Shown here piece after piece: positions 47,511-60,800 of a DNA stretch of 64,000 nt (position 1 is its first letter; every line of letters starts with the position of its first letter). The position numbers were made by a program, and so were the translations under genes. The stretch is from the NCBI GenBank assembly GCA_013398295.1, contig VZSF01003260.1:942580-1006579 (forward strand). Direction: 5' to 3'. The notes beneath the pieces were generated by a model, which saw only the letters and a program-made list of their open reading frames with translations, did not search any database and was not told the origin of the DNA. Origin of the DNA: Chionis minor. Taxonomy: Eukaryota > Chordata > Aves > Charadriiformes > Chionididae.

Positions 47511-50500
47511 TTACTGAAATGTTGCCTTCATTCTGCGCAGCGTGTCCTGAATTTTTCGAGAATGTTTTTCTGCTGGTATCTGATGGAAATTAGCACAGTT
47601 GTCAGCTGCCAAGGTAGAAATGTCTGCATCTTTATAACGAGTTATTCTTTGTCTGAGGTAAGACTGCAGCTTGAAATCTGGTGTATATGTATAAGGATTC
47701 TCTTGAAATGCATGAACTTGGCTCACAACTTTTGCAATATTTCTTGGAAGAGAATATGGAAAAAAAATATTAGTTTGTTTTGCTGATGATTAAAAAAATA
47801 CAAAACCAAATAAACCCCCCAAAAGAAACTTTAAAGGAAATTCAAAGGCATTGAGCAGTCTCTTCTATAGTATATGCCCCCTTACTTAGATGTCAAAATG
47901 GCTCCATGGCTGGTGTCTCTGCCATAATTTTGTTTTTTTTGACACTGGGATGGGCTACATAGCACCAGGCTTGCTGGCATCGAATGGGGTTCATCTTTCT
48001 CCAAGAGGGTCTTTGCTCATGACCTAGTGGGGCTCATTGACCAAGCTTTAAACTAGACTTGATGGAGGAGGGGGGTATTACCAGGCTTGCCTGTGGCACA
48101 CCAAGGGATGACACACCAAGGTTTGAGGGATGGGGCGCTAGCAAGGGCCCTCAGCCTGTCTCTCCAAGATGTGTTGGGAACACTGCAGCACACTTCAAAT
48201 CTTATGAGCCAGGGGCTCTTGAGGCAATAGGAGCCAACGGGGAAGGAGAGGTAAAACACCTCAAAGGAAGGCCGCCGGCAGTGCAGCACAAAGGACTTGC
48301 AGCCACTCCAGCCAGTAAAAGTCAGCTTCAAAGGGGACCCAGCTTAAGTGCCTCCATGCAAATACACTTAGCATGGGGAACAAACAAGTGGAGTTAGAGA
48401 TGTGTGCACGCCTCCATGGCTATGATCTCATTGGCATCACAGAGATGTGGTGGGACGGCTCCTATGACTGGAGCATTGGAATGGAAGGATATAGACTCTT
48501 TAGGAAGGACAGGCAGGAGAGACGAGGAGGGGGTGTTGTCCTCTATGTCAGTGAACAGCTGGAGTGCATGCAGCTCCTCCTGGGGATGGATGAAGAGCCG
48601 ACCAAGAGTTTATGGCTCAGGATTAAAGGGAACTCCGGGGCAGGTGATGTTACAGTGGGGGTTTGCTATAGGTCCCCTGACCAGGATGACAGAGCAGATG
48701 AGGCTCTCTATAGACAGATAGGAGTGGTATCACATTCACAGGGCCCGGTCCTCATGGGGGACTTCAACCACCCTGATGTCTGTTGGAGGGACAACAGAGT
48801 GGGGCACAAGCAATCCAGGAAGTTCTTGGAATGTGTCAATGACAACTTCCTTCTCCAAGTGGTAGAGGAGCCAACAAGGAGAGGAGCTGTGCTGGACCTT
48901 GTCCTTACCAACATGGGGGGGCTAGTGGGGAATGTCAAGCTCAAGGGTAGCCTTGGCTGCAGTGATCACAAAATGGTAAAGCTCAAGATCCTTAGGGCAG
49001 TGAGGAGAGTGCGCAGCAAGTTCACTATCCTGGACGTCAGGAGAGAGACTTTGGCCTCTCGAGGGATCTGCTTGGTAGGGTTCCATGGGATAAGGCACTG
49101 GAGGGGACAGAGGCCCAAGGAAACTGGCTAGTATTCAAGGATCACGTCCAAGGATCAGCTCAGGAGCAATGTACCCCAACAAGTCAGGCAAAAAAAGCTA
49201 GGAGGCCTGCATGGATGAATAAGGAGCTCCTGGACACACTCAAAAGCAAAAAGGAGACCTACAGAGGGTGGAAGCAAGGACACCTGGTGGTGGCCTTAGA
49301 GGAATACAGAGAAACTGTTCAAGTAGCCAGGGACCAGGTTAGGCAAGCTAAAGCCCAGACAGAATTAAATCTGCTCAGGGACATCAAGGACAACAAGAAA
49401 AATTTCTCTAAGTATGTCAGTGATAAAAAGAAGACCAAGGAATATGTGCGCCCTCTCCAGAAGGAAACAGACCTAGTCACCCAGGATATGGAGAAGGCTA
49501 AGGTACTCAATGACTTTTTTGCCTCAGTATTCACTGGCAAGGGCTCTAACCACACTGCCCAAGTTGCAGAAGTCAAAGGCAAGGGCTGTGAGAAAGAAAA
49601 ACCACCCATTGTAGGTGAAGATCAAGTATGAGACCATTTAAGGAATCTGAAGGTACACAAAGTCCATGAGACCTGATGAAATCCATCTGTGGGTTCTGAG
49701 GAAACTGGCAGATGAAGTTGCTAAGCCACTTTCCATTATATTTGAAAACTCATGGCAGTCTGGTGAAGTTCCTGTTGACTGGAAAAGGGGAAACGTAACC
49801 CCATTTTCAAAAAGGGAAAAAAGGAAGACTGGGGGAACTACAGGCCAGTCAGTCTCACCACCTCTGTGCCTGGCAAGATCATGTAGCAGATCCTCCTGGA
49901 AACTCTGCTAAGAAACATGGAAAATAAGGAGGTGATCAGTCACAGCCAAAATGGCTTCACCAAGGGCAAGTCATGCCTGACAAATCTGGTGACCTTCTGT
50001 GACGGGGTTACAGCACTGGTGGACAAGGGGAGACCAGACATCATCTACCTGGACTTAAGCAAAGCTTTTGGTGCTGTCCTGCATGACAGCCTGGTCACTA
50101 AATTGGAGAGACATGGATCTGATGGATGGACCTCTTGGTGGATAAGGAACTGGATGGATGGATGCACTCAAAGGGTTGGTGGTCAACAGGTTGATGTCCA
50201 AGTGGAAATCAGTGACAAGTGGCATTCCTCAAGGGTCAGTACTGGCACCAGTGCTGTTTAACATATTTGTTGACAACATGGACAGTGGGACTGAGTGCAC
50301 CTTCAGCAAGTTTGCTGAGGACACCAAGCTGTGTGGTGTGGTCAACAAGCTGGACGGAAAGGATGCCATCCAGAGGGACCTGGACAGGCATAAGAGGTGG
50401 GCCTGTGCAAACCTCATGAAGTTCAACCAGCCAAGTGCAAGATACTGCACATGGGACAGGGCAATCCCATGCACAAATACAGACTGGGTGGAGAATGGAT

Positions 50501-53500
50501 TGAGAATAGCCCTGAGGAAAAGGACTTGGGGATGTTGGCTGATGCAACATCCCAGCTCAACATGAGCCAGCAACGCACACCTGCAGCCCAGAAAGCCAAC
50601 TGCATCCTGAGCTGCATGAAAAGAAGTGTGGCCAGCAGGTCAAGGGAGGTGATTCTGCCCCTTTGTTACGCTCATGAGACCCCACCTGGAATACTGTGTC
50701 CAGCTTGGGAGTCCTCAGCAAAAGAAGGACATGGACCTGTTGGAGTGGGTCCAGAAGAGGGCCATGAAAATTATCAGAGGGCTGGAGCACCTCTGCTATG
50801 GAGGGAGGCTGAGAGAGTTGGGGTCATTCAGCCTGCAAAAGAGGAGACTCTCTTATAGCAGCCTTCTAGTACCTAAAGGTGGCCTACAAGAAAGCTGGAG
50901 AATAACTTTAACAAGGGCATGTAGTGATAAGACAAGCAGTAATGGCTTTAAACTGAAAGAGGGTAGGGTCAGATTAGATGTAAGGAAGAAAGTCTTCACT
51001 ATGGGGGTGGTGAGGCACTGAAACAGGTTGCCCACAGATTTTGTGGATGTCACATGCCTGGAAGTGTTCAAGGCCAGGTTGGATGGGGCTTTGAGCAACC
51101 AGGTCTAGTTGAAGGTGTCCCTGCCTGTGGCAGGGGGGTTGGAACTAGATTATCTTCAAGGTCCCTTCCACCTAAAACATTCTATGAAAATGACTGAAAT
51201 ATATAAACTGCTAACTGAAATTTTGCATTACCCCATTAGATGGTATTCTGTTTTAGAAAGTTAGGGAACATACTTACATACATAATTGAAATAATTACCT
51301 AAGTTTAGTCCACTTGTGAGCTCCATTTGTCATTGTGAATCCTCCAGTTTCAAGTTGTTGGACATGCATAGCCAAAACATGGGCTGATGGAATTGTTGGA
51401 AGTGTTTTGAATCTTTCTCCTTCCATCAAGCACAAACTGTCACTTTTTAAAAAGACCTAGTTTGAAAATGAAGACAGATAAATCTCACATTACATATTGG
51501 GGCAGGTTTTAGAAGTTTTCGACTTCATGTGTTTAGCACTATGTATTTATTTGTCATGAAGTTTAACTTTTGGCATTGAGGACAACAATGAATTAATCTG
51601 GTGGCAAACATTTTAATGTACACAAAGAAAGTAACTTTAATCCAAAAGATTACATACATAATTTTAATTGTTTTAAATCACAGCCATAATACATTTGGGA
51701 ACTTCACTCTACAATTCAAAATTGTATAGACCAATAGGAGAATGCCTGTGATAAAAGAAACATTTAAGATTTTTCAAAACAGACTACGGCCACCAAGCTT
51801 CTGCAGAAATCATCAGAAAAAGTGTGCCTAATGTCCTAGCTTGCTTTGAAATGTCTTTCTTGCTTTTTAGTCACACATAGGATACATTTTTGAGAAATAC
51901 TGAGATAAAAATTAATGTAAACCCTTGGATTAAGAGTCAAAAGTCTTAAATTGTATTATGAAGGAGCTTTTAATTCAAAGTAACAATTATGGCTTTCATC
52001 CTGCACGGGCACCCATTTAAGCAGATCTTGCAGCTTCTCCAACCCCAAAGAGGTAATTTTACATTAAAGACTTTATACTATACCTCAACTGCCTTGAGTT
52101 CCTCCATTATCTCAGCTACTTTTGCAGGTAAAATTTTCCAGGCCTTACAAAAAAACAAAATATATTTTGTTTTTCATATTAATGACCACATTGGAACAAG
52201 ATTATGTTAAGCAAAACAGTTACAGAACAGAGTACCAAACTTACTGGTAACTGTCGTACAATAAGATTTTCCAAGCCTGCTAGGATCTGCATCGCAGTAG
52301 CAAAATTTCTTTGTTCATAGCAGCATTTTGCTATAAGAAGAAATTTTGATAACAGGCTCACCTGCAGCTGAAAAAACCATTAAGATACACTATATATATA
52401 AAATACACTAAATACATAGTAAATCTGCATAAAACTACATAATACAATAAAATGAGAAGGAAGATGATGTGCTTTATTTTTGAATTTGATCAAATTCATT
52501 GACTGTAGTAACATTTCCCTCCAAGACAAAGTTTTCTTTTTCCTGGCACCAAGGTGCCCTTGTTAAAGTCTGACATTTGTTCTCCTCAGGCAACCTATTT
52601 CTAACATTCTATTAGGTTTTGGCACCTGCTACTACAAAACATCCAAGACCCTCCTCACGACAACAAACCAAACTGTTAACTGCCCACTCACATGTGTATT
52701 TCAGAATATTTTTTGCAGCTTTGCTACACAGCAACTCATACAATAACAAACAAATAACAGTCTCGTAATTAAAAACACAATAAAATGATGACGAACCTTA
52801 GACGTGTGACATGTCACAATTTCAGCAGCAACCCAAGTGCTGATACTGTCTGCATTTCTTAATAATTGTAGAAGGTACTGGTCTTGTACGCACTTTGACA
52901 GAAACAGATTACAGACTTTAAGTGAAACTGTCTCAGTAGAAACAGCTCTATGGAAAAAATGGGAAAAAAACAGGCAAAAATAACTCATGCTGATTTTGGA
53001 TTTTCAAAGAAAATCTTGATTGTGAAGATGCCAACTTCTAACCATTCAAAATAATTTTGCAGTGCTTGCAGTCTTGATTTTATAATCTTTACAAAGTACA
53101 CAGTGAGCTATGTTACTTTTTCTTCCTTATAATTACCAGATAATTATATGTGACTACAAGATAATCATATGCAGTATACACTTCTGTACATAAAGAGACC
53201 TTCACCACTTGTTGCCGAATAAAACAAACCATGTAGTCTGACAAAAAATATCAGCCAGAAATCCAGACTCATTAAAAACTGCAGCCAGGGAAGAAATTGA
53301 GCCTGATACCTAGTGGTGCCACAGTTTGCCATGCCTGAACCCCAAACCAGTATTTACCAGCCAATTTAGCCTCTGCCATTTAACAGTCTGTAAAAGATGA
53401 GCTGCTTCAGGTGTTCATTTGCTGTCCTTAAATGGAATAGTCTACTACAGGTAGTGCAATTAAAGTACTAATTAGAAGCTAGCTGAATCCACTGAGGATG

Positions 53501-54812
53501 TAAAGAAGTAGACCATAAGCAAATATAATTAGATCCACGTGGCTGGATGAAAACATTAATTACCATTGAGTAAGTAATGTATGTAGGTTGGTAACCACTC
53601 TGTTTTTACAAATCTGTGAATACTGATACTTCATCTACCTAACAGCAGAAAATGAACATCACACAGAGAGGCTGTGGAGCCTCCATCCACATCCAGAACT
53701 CAACTGCGTACGATCCCAGGCAACCTGCTCTAGCTGACCTTGCTCAAGGCAGGGGGGCTGGACCACACAATCTTGAGAGATCCCTTCCAACCTCCTCTAT
53801 TCCTTGATTCTGTAATGGTCACTGAGGTTTTATATACATACACACAGGTATTATCAAGTAGCCTGTTCCAGGAACCACTACATTTTTTCTGACAAAAAGA
53901 AAACCTTTGAAGCAACCCCCCTGACAAAAGTTTTCAGAAATATTTTGGCCTGACCCACTTTAGATTTCAAAGAAATCACCCTGCAAATGTGACCTACCAC
54001 GTAAACATACCTGCATAGGTACATACACATACGCATGTATAAATTCTCCTGAAATTCAAAAATTTACTTAACCAGACTATCTAGTATGTCAAAATGATAT
54101 TAAGTATTTAAAACATTTCTCTCTTCCTGTATGTATTAAAGGTAACACAGTATGTTATCATGTAGCAACAGAATAGAAGGGCAGTTAAAATAAACAACTT
54201 ACTTTTGGACAGCAACACATTTGTCTTTCACACCAAGTGCTCTTGAATTTAGAAAGTGTACTGGATGACATTTATGAAATACTTCCTAAACAAAAAGAGC
54301 GAGATATATCTGTTGTTAGATCTAGCAGTTCTAAAATACTCAGGGATAAAAATAACACAGGTTTCCCCTGCCTACCCCCACCTTCAGCAAATTTATCAGA
54401 GGGATCACAGCCTAAGAATAGAATAGCCATTCTAAATTCTTCTGTAGAGATTTCAAGAGAAAACCAGATTATTTAATTCAAAGTCTTACGAAATAAGCTT
54501 GAAACAGGGTTAGGCAATGGTAGGGAAAGGAGGCTGAGTATAAAGTAAAAAAGATAGATACTTTTCGTACTTCCAGGTAAACCTAGTCCTTGGTACCTGT
54601 TGCAGTAATGTCAGCTGACAACAAAGCTGTTGTGCACTGTATTCTATTAAGAGATACGGTCCCACTTCATCTGCTTTGGCAAAGGAGACTGGGAATTCCT
54701 CTGTAAAACTGTTATAGCATGGCTTTGGCAAAACTGATGAAATAGTGTTCAGTCGCTCTCTCTGATGTTGTGCAATTGGTCCCACACTTTTGGAAAGTTT
54801 CCAATTAAAGTT
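47511..54812 (-). CDS. KNDC1: RasGEF catalytic region of KNDC1 (last 7 exons)
   Basis: These exons hold the Cdc25-type catalytic fold that opens the nucleotide site of a Ras-family GTPase. In order: [19 protein letters not shown] (helix 1-like), [17 protein letters not shown], a segment ending IVTCHTSK, then [19 protein letters not shown] with the family-typical [10 protein letters not shown], then [18 protein letters not shown], then the [19 protein letters not shown] stretch and [21 protein letters not shown]. The last exon adds [19 protein letters not shown] and a basic C-terminus. No frameshift or stop interrupts the region, so exchange activity is plausible. The last intron is enlarged by a CR1 insertion. 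Confidence 0.9.
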
Positions 54813-57800
54813 CTGTAGGGAGAAAAAAAAAAAGATGTAAAGTTACAACTTCTCCCCTTTATTTAACTTTCTGGCATGTTTTGTTAGAGAAAAACTTTTG
54901 TGGATGGCAAAACTCTTCAGCTAATCTTCAAGGTTATCCCAGACACTAATTGGTTTGTTCAACATTGCTATTTTAAGCTAATATAATAAGCACACTTGAT
55001 GAGTGTGAGCAGGAGGTTACCAGATCTCAATCAACAATCGAAACTTCCCTGTATTCAAGCTTGCTGTCATAAAATGATTTATATTCTGAAGTTTGATATT
55101 TTATATTTTAATTCTTACTGTCTCTTACCATTTCTTGTATTCTTTTTGCTTAGAATCAAGCAGCCCTTCCCAAGGTATGTATTTATTTTTTCATACTTTT
55201 CCCTTCTTCCACCTTCCGGTATGATGCAGTGGCAATAAAAGAAGTCCATGTTTCCTCTATTCTTCTTTCCCTTTGTTGGTTGAATCCCCATTATACCCCA
55301 TGGAATCCCACACTTTTATCAAGAGCCTGATTCTAAATTCAACTTGCACATTTTAATACATTTGACTTCCACATATCATTTTGGTCACTCTGTAGAGACT
55401 CTTTTTCCAGGAAAAACCTACTGTACACTCCAGCTTCTGCAGTTACTTTTCACTAGCACACTACATGAATCAGTACATACAGACAGAAGTTCAGACAAGT
55501 TTTAGCTACAAGCTTTGAAATTCTAGCACAAAACCCCACATCCCCCACTGTTTTCCTATACTTACAGGCTTCCAAAGATACATGCCTAATAAAAAGTATT
55601 GATGTTTGACAACAGGGAAAATGTTTCCTAGTAACTATGAGTCACATGCTAGTATCAAGGATGAAGCGTTCAACTCCTCTCAAAATTTTGATTAGCTGAT
55701 CTATTACTACTGAAACAGCTGACAGGTGCAATTAAGGCTTAAGATGACTTTCCACAGTTATAGAACTGTTTAGGCCTTAGATACTTTCAAAAGAAAATTT
55801 TAAATGCAGATACATAAATTTTACTAAATCAGGGTGTAGATCCTAAGCTGGATACTCAGAATTTTTTATCAGAAAATAACATATGGAAATGCTCCCCATA
55901 TACTGCGATCTGAAGAAAATACATGCCTTTCTGCAAACATCTTCTGAGAGCTTTTTACATAGAGAATGTAATGTTTTTCTGTCCTCCTCGCCCTCCTCTT
56001 CACATTTGTCCATGATGGAGCACTGACGAGCGCTGCCACTTTTCCCGGCAGAAGCATCCTCAAGCAATGACAACAAGCGCTCACCGTAGCCATTCAATGG
56101 AGCAACCTGTAAATGCAAAACAGGTGAACAGAATATTGAACTCAATTTCTCATATATTGTAAGCAAGACACAACATAGTTGTAAGATTCATGTCTGTCCA
56201 AAATCAGACATACTGAACACATAGCTGTCAAAGACAGCATTATTTTCCTTTTACTTTAATTGTAATCAGGACAGTTTTTTGTAATAACAATCTTACATAT
56301 ACCATAACTGACCTCGATTGATATATATTTTTTTTTTAAAAGCTTCCACTGAAATTCTATCTTACCTTGGAAGAAATAAATTCTTTTAGGGTGCACAAAA
56401 GATTAGCATTTGTTGCAAAGTCTACACTGTAACAGTCTTCAATCCAAGCCTGCAGGATGTAGAAACTGCGGTTACATATTTTGGTAAGTGATGTGGAAGG
56501 ATCCAGGCTTGCACTGGTGAGAAGAAAAAGGCACTTATTTCACCAAAATCGATATCCAAATCCAGTTTAAAAATAAGTGTTGAAAAACCCACAAGTATTA
56601 TTTGGCATTGACTGTACTATCTTAAATTCTTATGTTTCATGTCTCTAGAAGCCATGGCTCTATGGAAACAAAGCTGTGGTTGTAGTTACAACCCACCCCT
56701 GAACGACTGGCTAAAGTAAGACTCAGATTCAGAAAAAAAAAAAAAGTAAGCATATTGTCAAATATACCACTTGCTCTAGTTTCATTCTCACTTGTCAAGA
56801 GAGTCTTTCAAAAGCAAACATCAAAATTCAATTTAATTAAGTAGTTCTTTTCAGAAACTGCTATTTGCCATTGGGGTAGGGGGGAAAGTCAATTGTGCTT
56901 TGATAATATTTTTCACAGGAAATTACTGTACCTGGATAAAGTGCTGCTGATTCTATCAAGAAGAAACTGCAAAAATTCTTCTTGCGTGCAGAAATAGCGA
57001 AATGTGTAGAGAAACTGCTGTACATAACCTTCTAAAAATGCATTTCTGTGAAGCACAAGAAAAACTTCAGACAAACAAGAACACAATTTCTTCTTACATT
57101 AGAGCACAGCAACAGCAAAGAAATCCTCAAAGTATCAAGAATTAATAAGGACTTTAAATTCTCAAGCTCTACATAAAACCTTGATTTTTTTTATTTTATT
57201 TTTACACATCAAATATTGTTATTGACAACACTGAAAGCTCAACTTGTTTCAAAAAAGTTCTCTACTTGCAATGTTGTGAATAACCAATTTGACATTTCTA
57301 TTATTATCAAAACTTACATTCTAAATAGCATGGAAGAACATATTTGATTTTTTTTACTATCATCTCATTTGATGTTGTTTTAAAAGATTTTATTATAATA
57401 ACAGCATAAAAAGTAGATACTTTAAGCAAAAAAATATTTCCTGTAGCTTTAATTAGAGCAGTAGTTGCTTTAACAACAGAATATACTTATTATATACACA
57501 TTAAAAATGAGTTTTTTATATATACACACACACTCAAGGTCTTAACGCAGGTTAATTGTCCTGTCTCCCTAATGGCTTATGGCTCACCATGAAAGGTTGG
57601 GTTTGATGAATATGGAAGCTTTGATTCCAAAACAATTTGTTCACTTTGTGCAAAATATTAACTATCAGGAAAAGTAGCACTCAGGATAAGTAACTGGGTC
57701 TCAGAGTCAGGGTGAGCTGGGAGGAAGTTGCTCCCCCTGCAGTGGCACAAGTCTGATGGAGTCTCTCGGATAGTCTCCATCCTTCACACTATCATGGCTC

Positions 57801-60800
57801 AGGTACCTTAAAACAACACTGTGCTCACCCCAGCTGAAGGTTATAGGACATGTTTGTTCCCATTTAAGCCCTGAGATAAGCCTGCATCTTGATCAGCGCA
57901 CATCCCCCCCCCAAGGACTGGGACAATTTTCTGTAAAACAGAACCTATATGTTTTCACATCCAGATGTTATTAATAAGAATTATGAAATTATATGTTCTG
58001 AAGAATTGTTACACTGCTGCTATAAATATTAAGCCTTGATTCCATGGTAACTATCAGAGGAAAACCTCAAATAAGTAAAGGATAAAAAAAAGTTTTAAGT
58101 TATTAGTTTTTGATTTATTATCAAACGCTTTGAGTTTTAATCAAATCCAAACTTAGCAGTTTGGCTTATTTCTTATCAGACTGTCTTCTACCATTTCCAT
58201 GCAGATTTCTGTAAATAAGTCTTCACAGAAATAATGTTAAACTTGATAGAGAGAGGAGAATTTATGCAGTGTTGAATAACTAGGATTTATCATGGAGACT
58301 ATTTTTTCCTGCATTAGCAATTATGCCTCAACCCAGTTCCAATTAAGGATGTGCAAAATATACTATACCTAGAATATAAATAAGCCATTAAACCAAGTGG
58401 TGTACCAGCCTGAAGAACTCTTATTCCATTTTGATTATTACATTGATGTTTCTCCGTGCTATAGTAAAGAAGCAATGAGGACTCATCCTTAGGTGCCACG
58501 TCCACAGTGTCAGTTCTCCCGCTGTGAATGACCGTAGGCAGCACACAGGATTCCACACCCCACTGCTCTGCATACATGATCTGCTCAAAGATGCAAAGCC
58601 ATGAAAAAATAAAATGTAGGAAAACAGAGGAAAATTCACACAAAATGTAGTCAATTCAAAGGTAAATCACTTTTCATACAATTGCTTTTTTTTTTCCTTT
58701 TTAAACAATACTAGTAGTAATTACCTTTATTTTAGTAATTCTTTTAGATCCTATTTCATTTGGCGTTTCAACACAAAACTTTTCACATTTCATATACTGA
58801 CTTGAGCAGCCAACTACACTGATGGAGCAATGAAATAACAAATGAAATGCAAGCAAAATAAAGTCTGACTTGCCTGGACGTATTTCTTCACCAGTTCAAG
58901 AAACTGTACTTTTGATTTCATCTCCTGTAGCTGTCCTCTCAATTTGGGCAACATAGATTTAGTTTCAGGACCTTTAGATTTAAAACGCACAGCATAAGAA
59001 CATTAATGATTCTGATTTACAGTTAAAAAAAAATCCTTAAAAGTACTATTCACCCATTTCATCACTGGCAAGTTGCTGTAATCTTACCTTTGCTTCTTCT
59101 TTCTTTCTGCAATAGTTTCTGGTAAAACTTTATGGTCTTTCTGTAATTTTTTGTCTCTATCATTAGCAATTGTTCTAATTCCTATTTAAAGAGAAAAAGG
59201 AATCTGATCAGAATGATAAATGCAAAGTTCTAGTAGGAAACTGGTTTTAGAAGAGAATTATTTTGTATGAAAAAACAACATCCAAACAGACAAGAACATG
59301 ATATTAACCAGGAAAAAATACCTTTTACACCTGTGCCTACAGGCAAATTACAGCAGGCATCACCTGTCTCCAGAAAAGCACTAGTTATGCCATAGATCAA
59401 CAACGTAAAAACTGGAGATGGTTTGTGTATGATGAGACCCCATTGAAGTCTGTCTGAATCCATTTAGATAAATATGCCTTTAGTTATAATTGCACTTATC
59501 TGGTTGTTTTCAGGAACATGTTTGAAAGTTACACTCAGAAGTCATCCAGAATTAAAAGTGATGGGTTCTAAAATCAGTGCAGACCCCGGAAATGCTCTGT
59601 TAAGCAGCTGACCTTTATTTGCAGCGAGAACTGAATGTTTGACTGAAAGCAATGGTTAACAAACAAGTATAATTACACTATATTATACAACCAGGTCAGA
59701 AGGCAGACAGGAGAGCTGTTCTAGAAGTGAAGGACATATTAATTTTGAAGTTCAGTTTACATAATTTATATTTATGCATTTTACATAATTGAAAAAATAA
59801 ACCAAGTTTCTATAGATTTATATAACTTAAGCAATGGATAGAAACAAAAGTATATTGGGCTTCTCATCATAATATCAAATTTAATGTAAACATCTATATT
59901 TGTTTGCATATCAAAGGCTTCATTATTTTACCAACCAATGAAAATGGACCATCCACTTTGGGTTCAGCTTCTGATTTATGAAACAACAAACGTGATGCGT
60001 GTTGTGTTTTATAAAAGTGGCTTTTGCACTTGGGTCCTAAGTTAACTACCAGTGACCCAGTTACATGAAACAGCATTTTAAATGGAGTAAGTTCACTGAA
60101 TGCATCAGACAGAACTCCCACAAGCAGAGTGATCAGAAAACACATAGCTCAGAGCTAACATATCAAACAACAGATTGGTAAATAGGTTAGCTTTAATGGG
60201 ATGGACTTACTAGAAATTAATTTGAGTTTGAGAAAAACCTGTCACTGTTTTTCCAGAAATGCTCAAAAGGTTTAACAACATAGTTCATTAGCAGCAAGAG
60301 TCACAAAAGCCCTGTGGATTTTTAAAAGACTTAGCACTAAACAGGCATCACAGAGAATAGTGAAAGCACAGAAAGCTATTATCCAGATTCTGAATTGGAA
60401 ACTGCTTGCTTTTACTCCAAGTTTTTTGTTTCATCAACTAAAGTGAAACCAAGTTGATTAAGAGACTATGAACACAGAAAGAGTGGCCGTTTTCTGGCAT
60501 TTGCAATCTGATGGAAAGAAGTGGTTTGTCCCCTAAACTTGAGGTGAGTAGCAACGAAGTCAGTAGCACATTCCCAGACTATTCTACCACATCTTCCATT
60601 CTGGGTAGGTCTAGAATATAAACACTCTTGATGAAGCTATACATTCAATTGTTCTGCTCCCTCTGAAGTACATTTAATTTGTCAGGACACTTTTCTGTAG
60701 AACATCCCTTAGTCTTGGGAACAAAGTAATGATAGAGTGACTTTGCTTACTTGGGAAAATTGCAAATTCCAATCCGTCCTTGAATGGTAAGTTTTTTACA

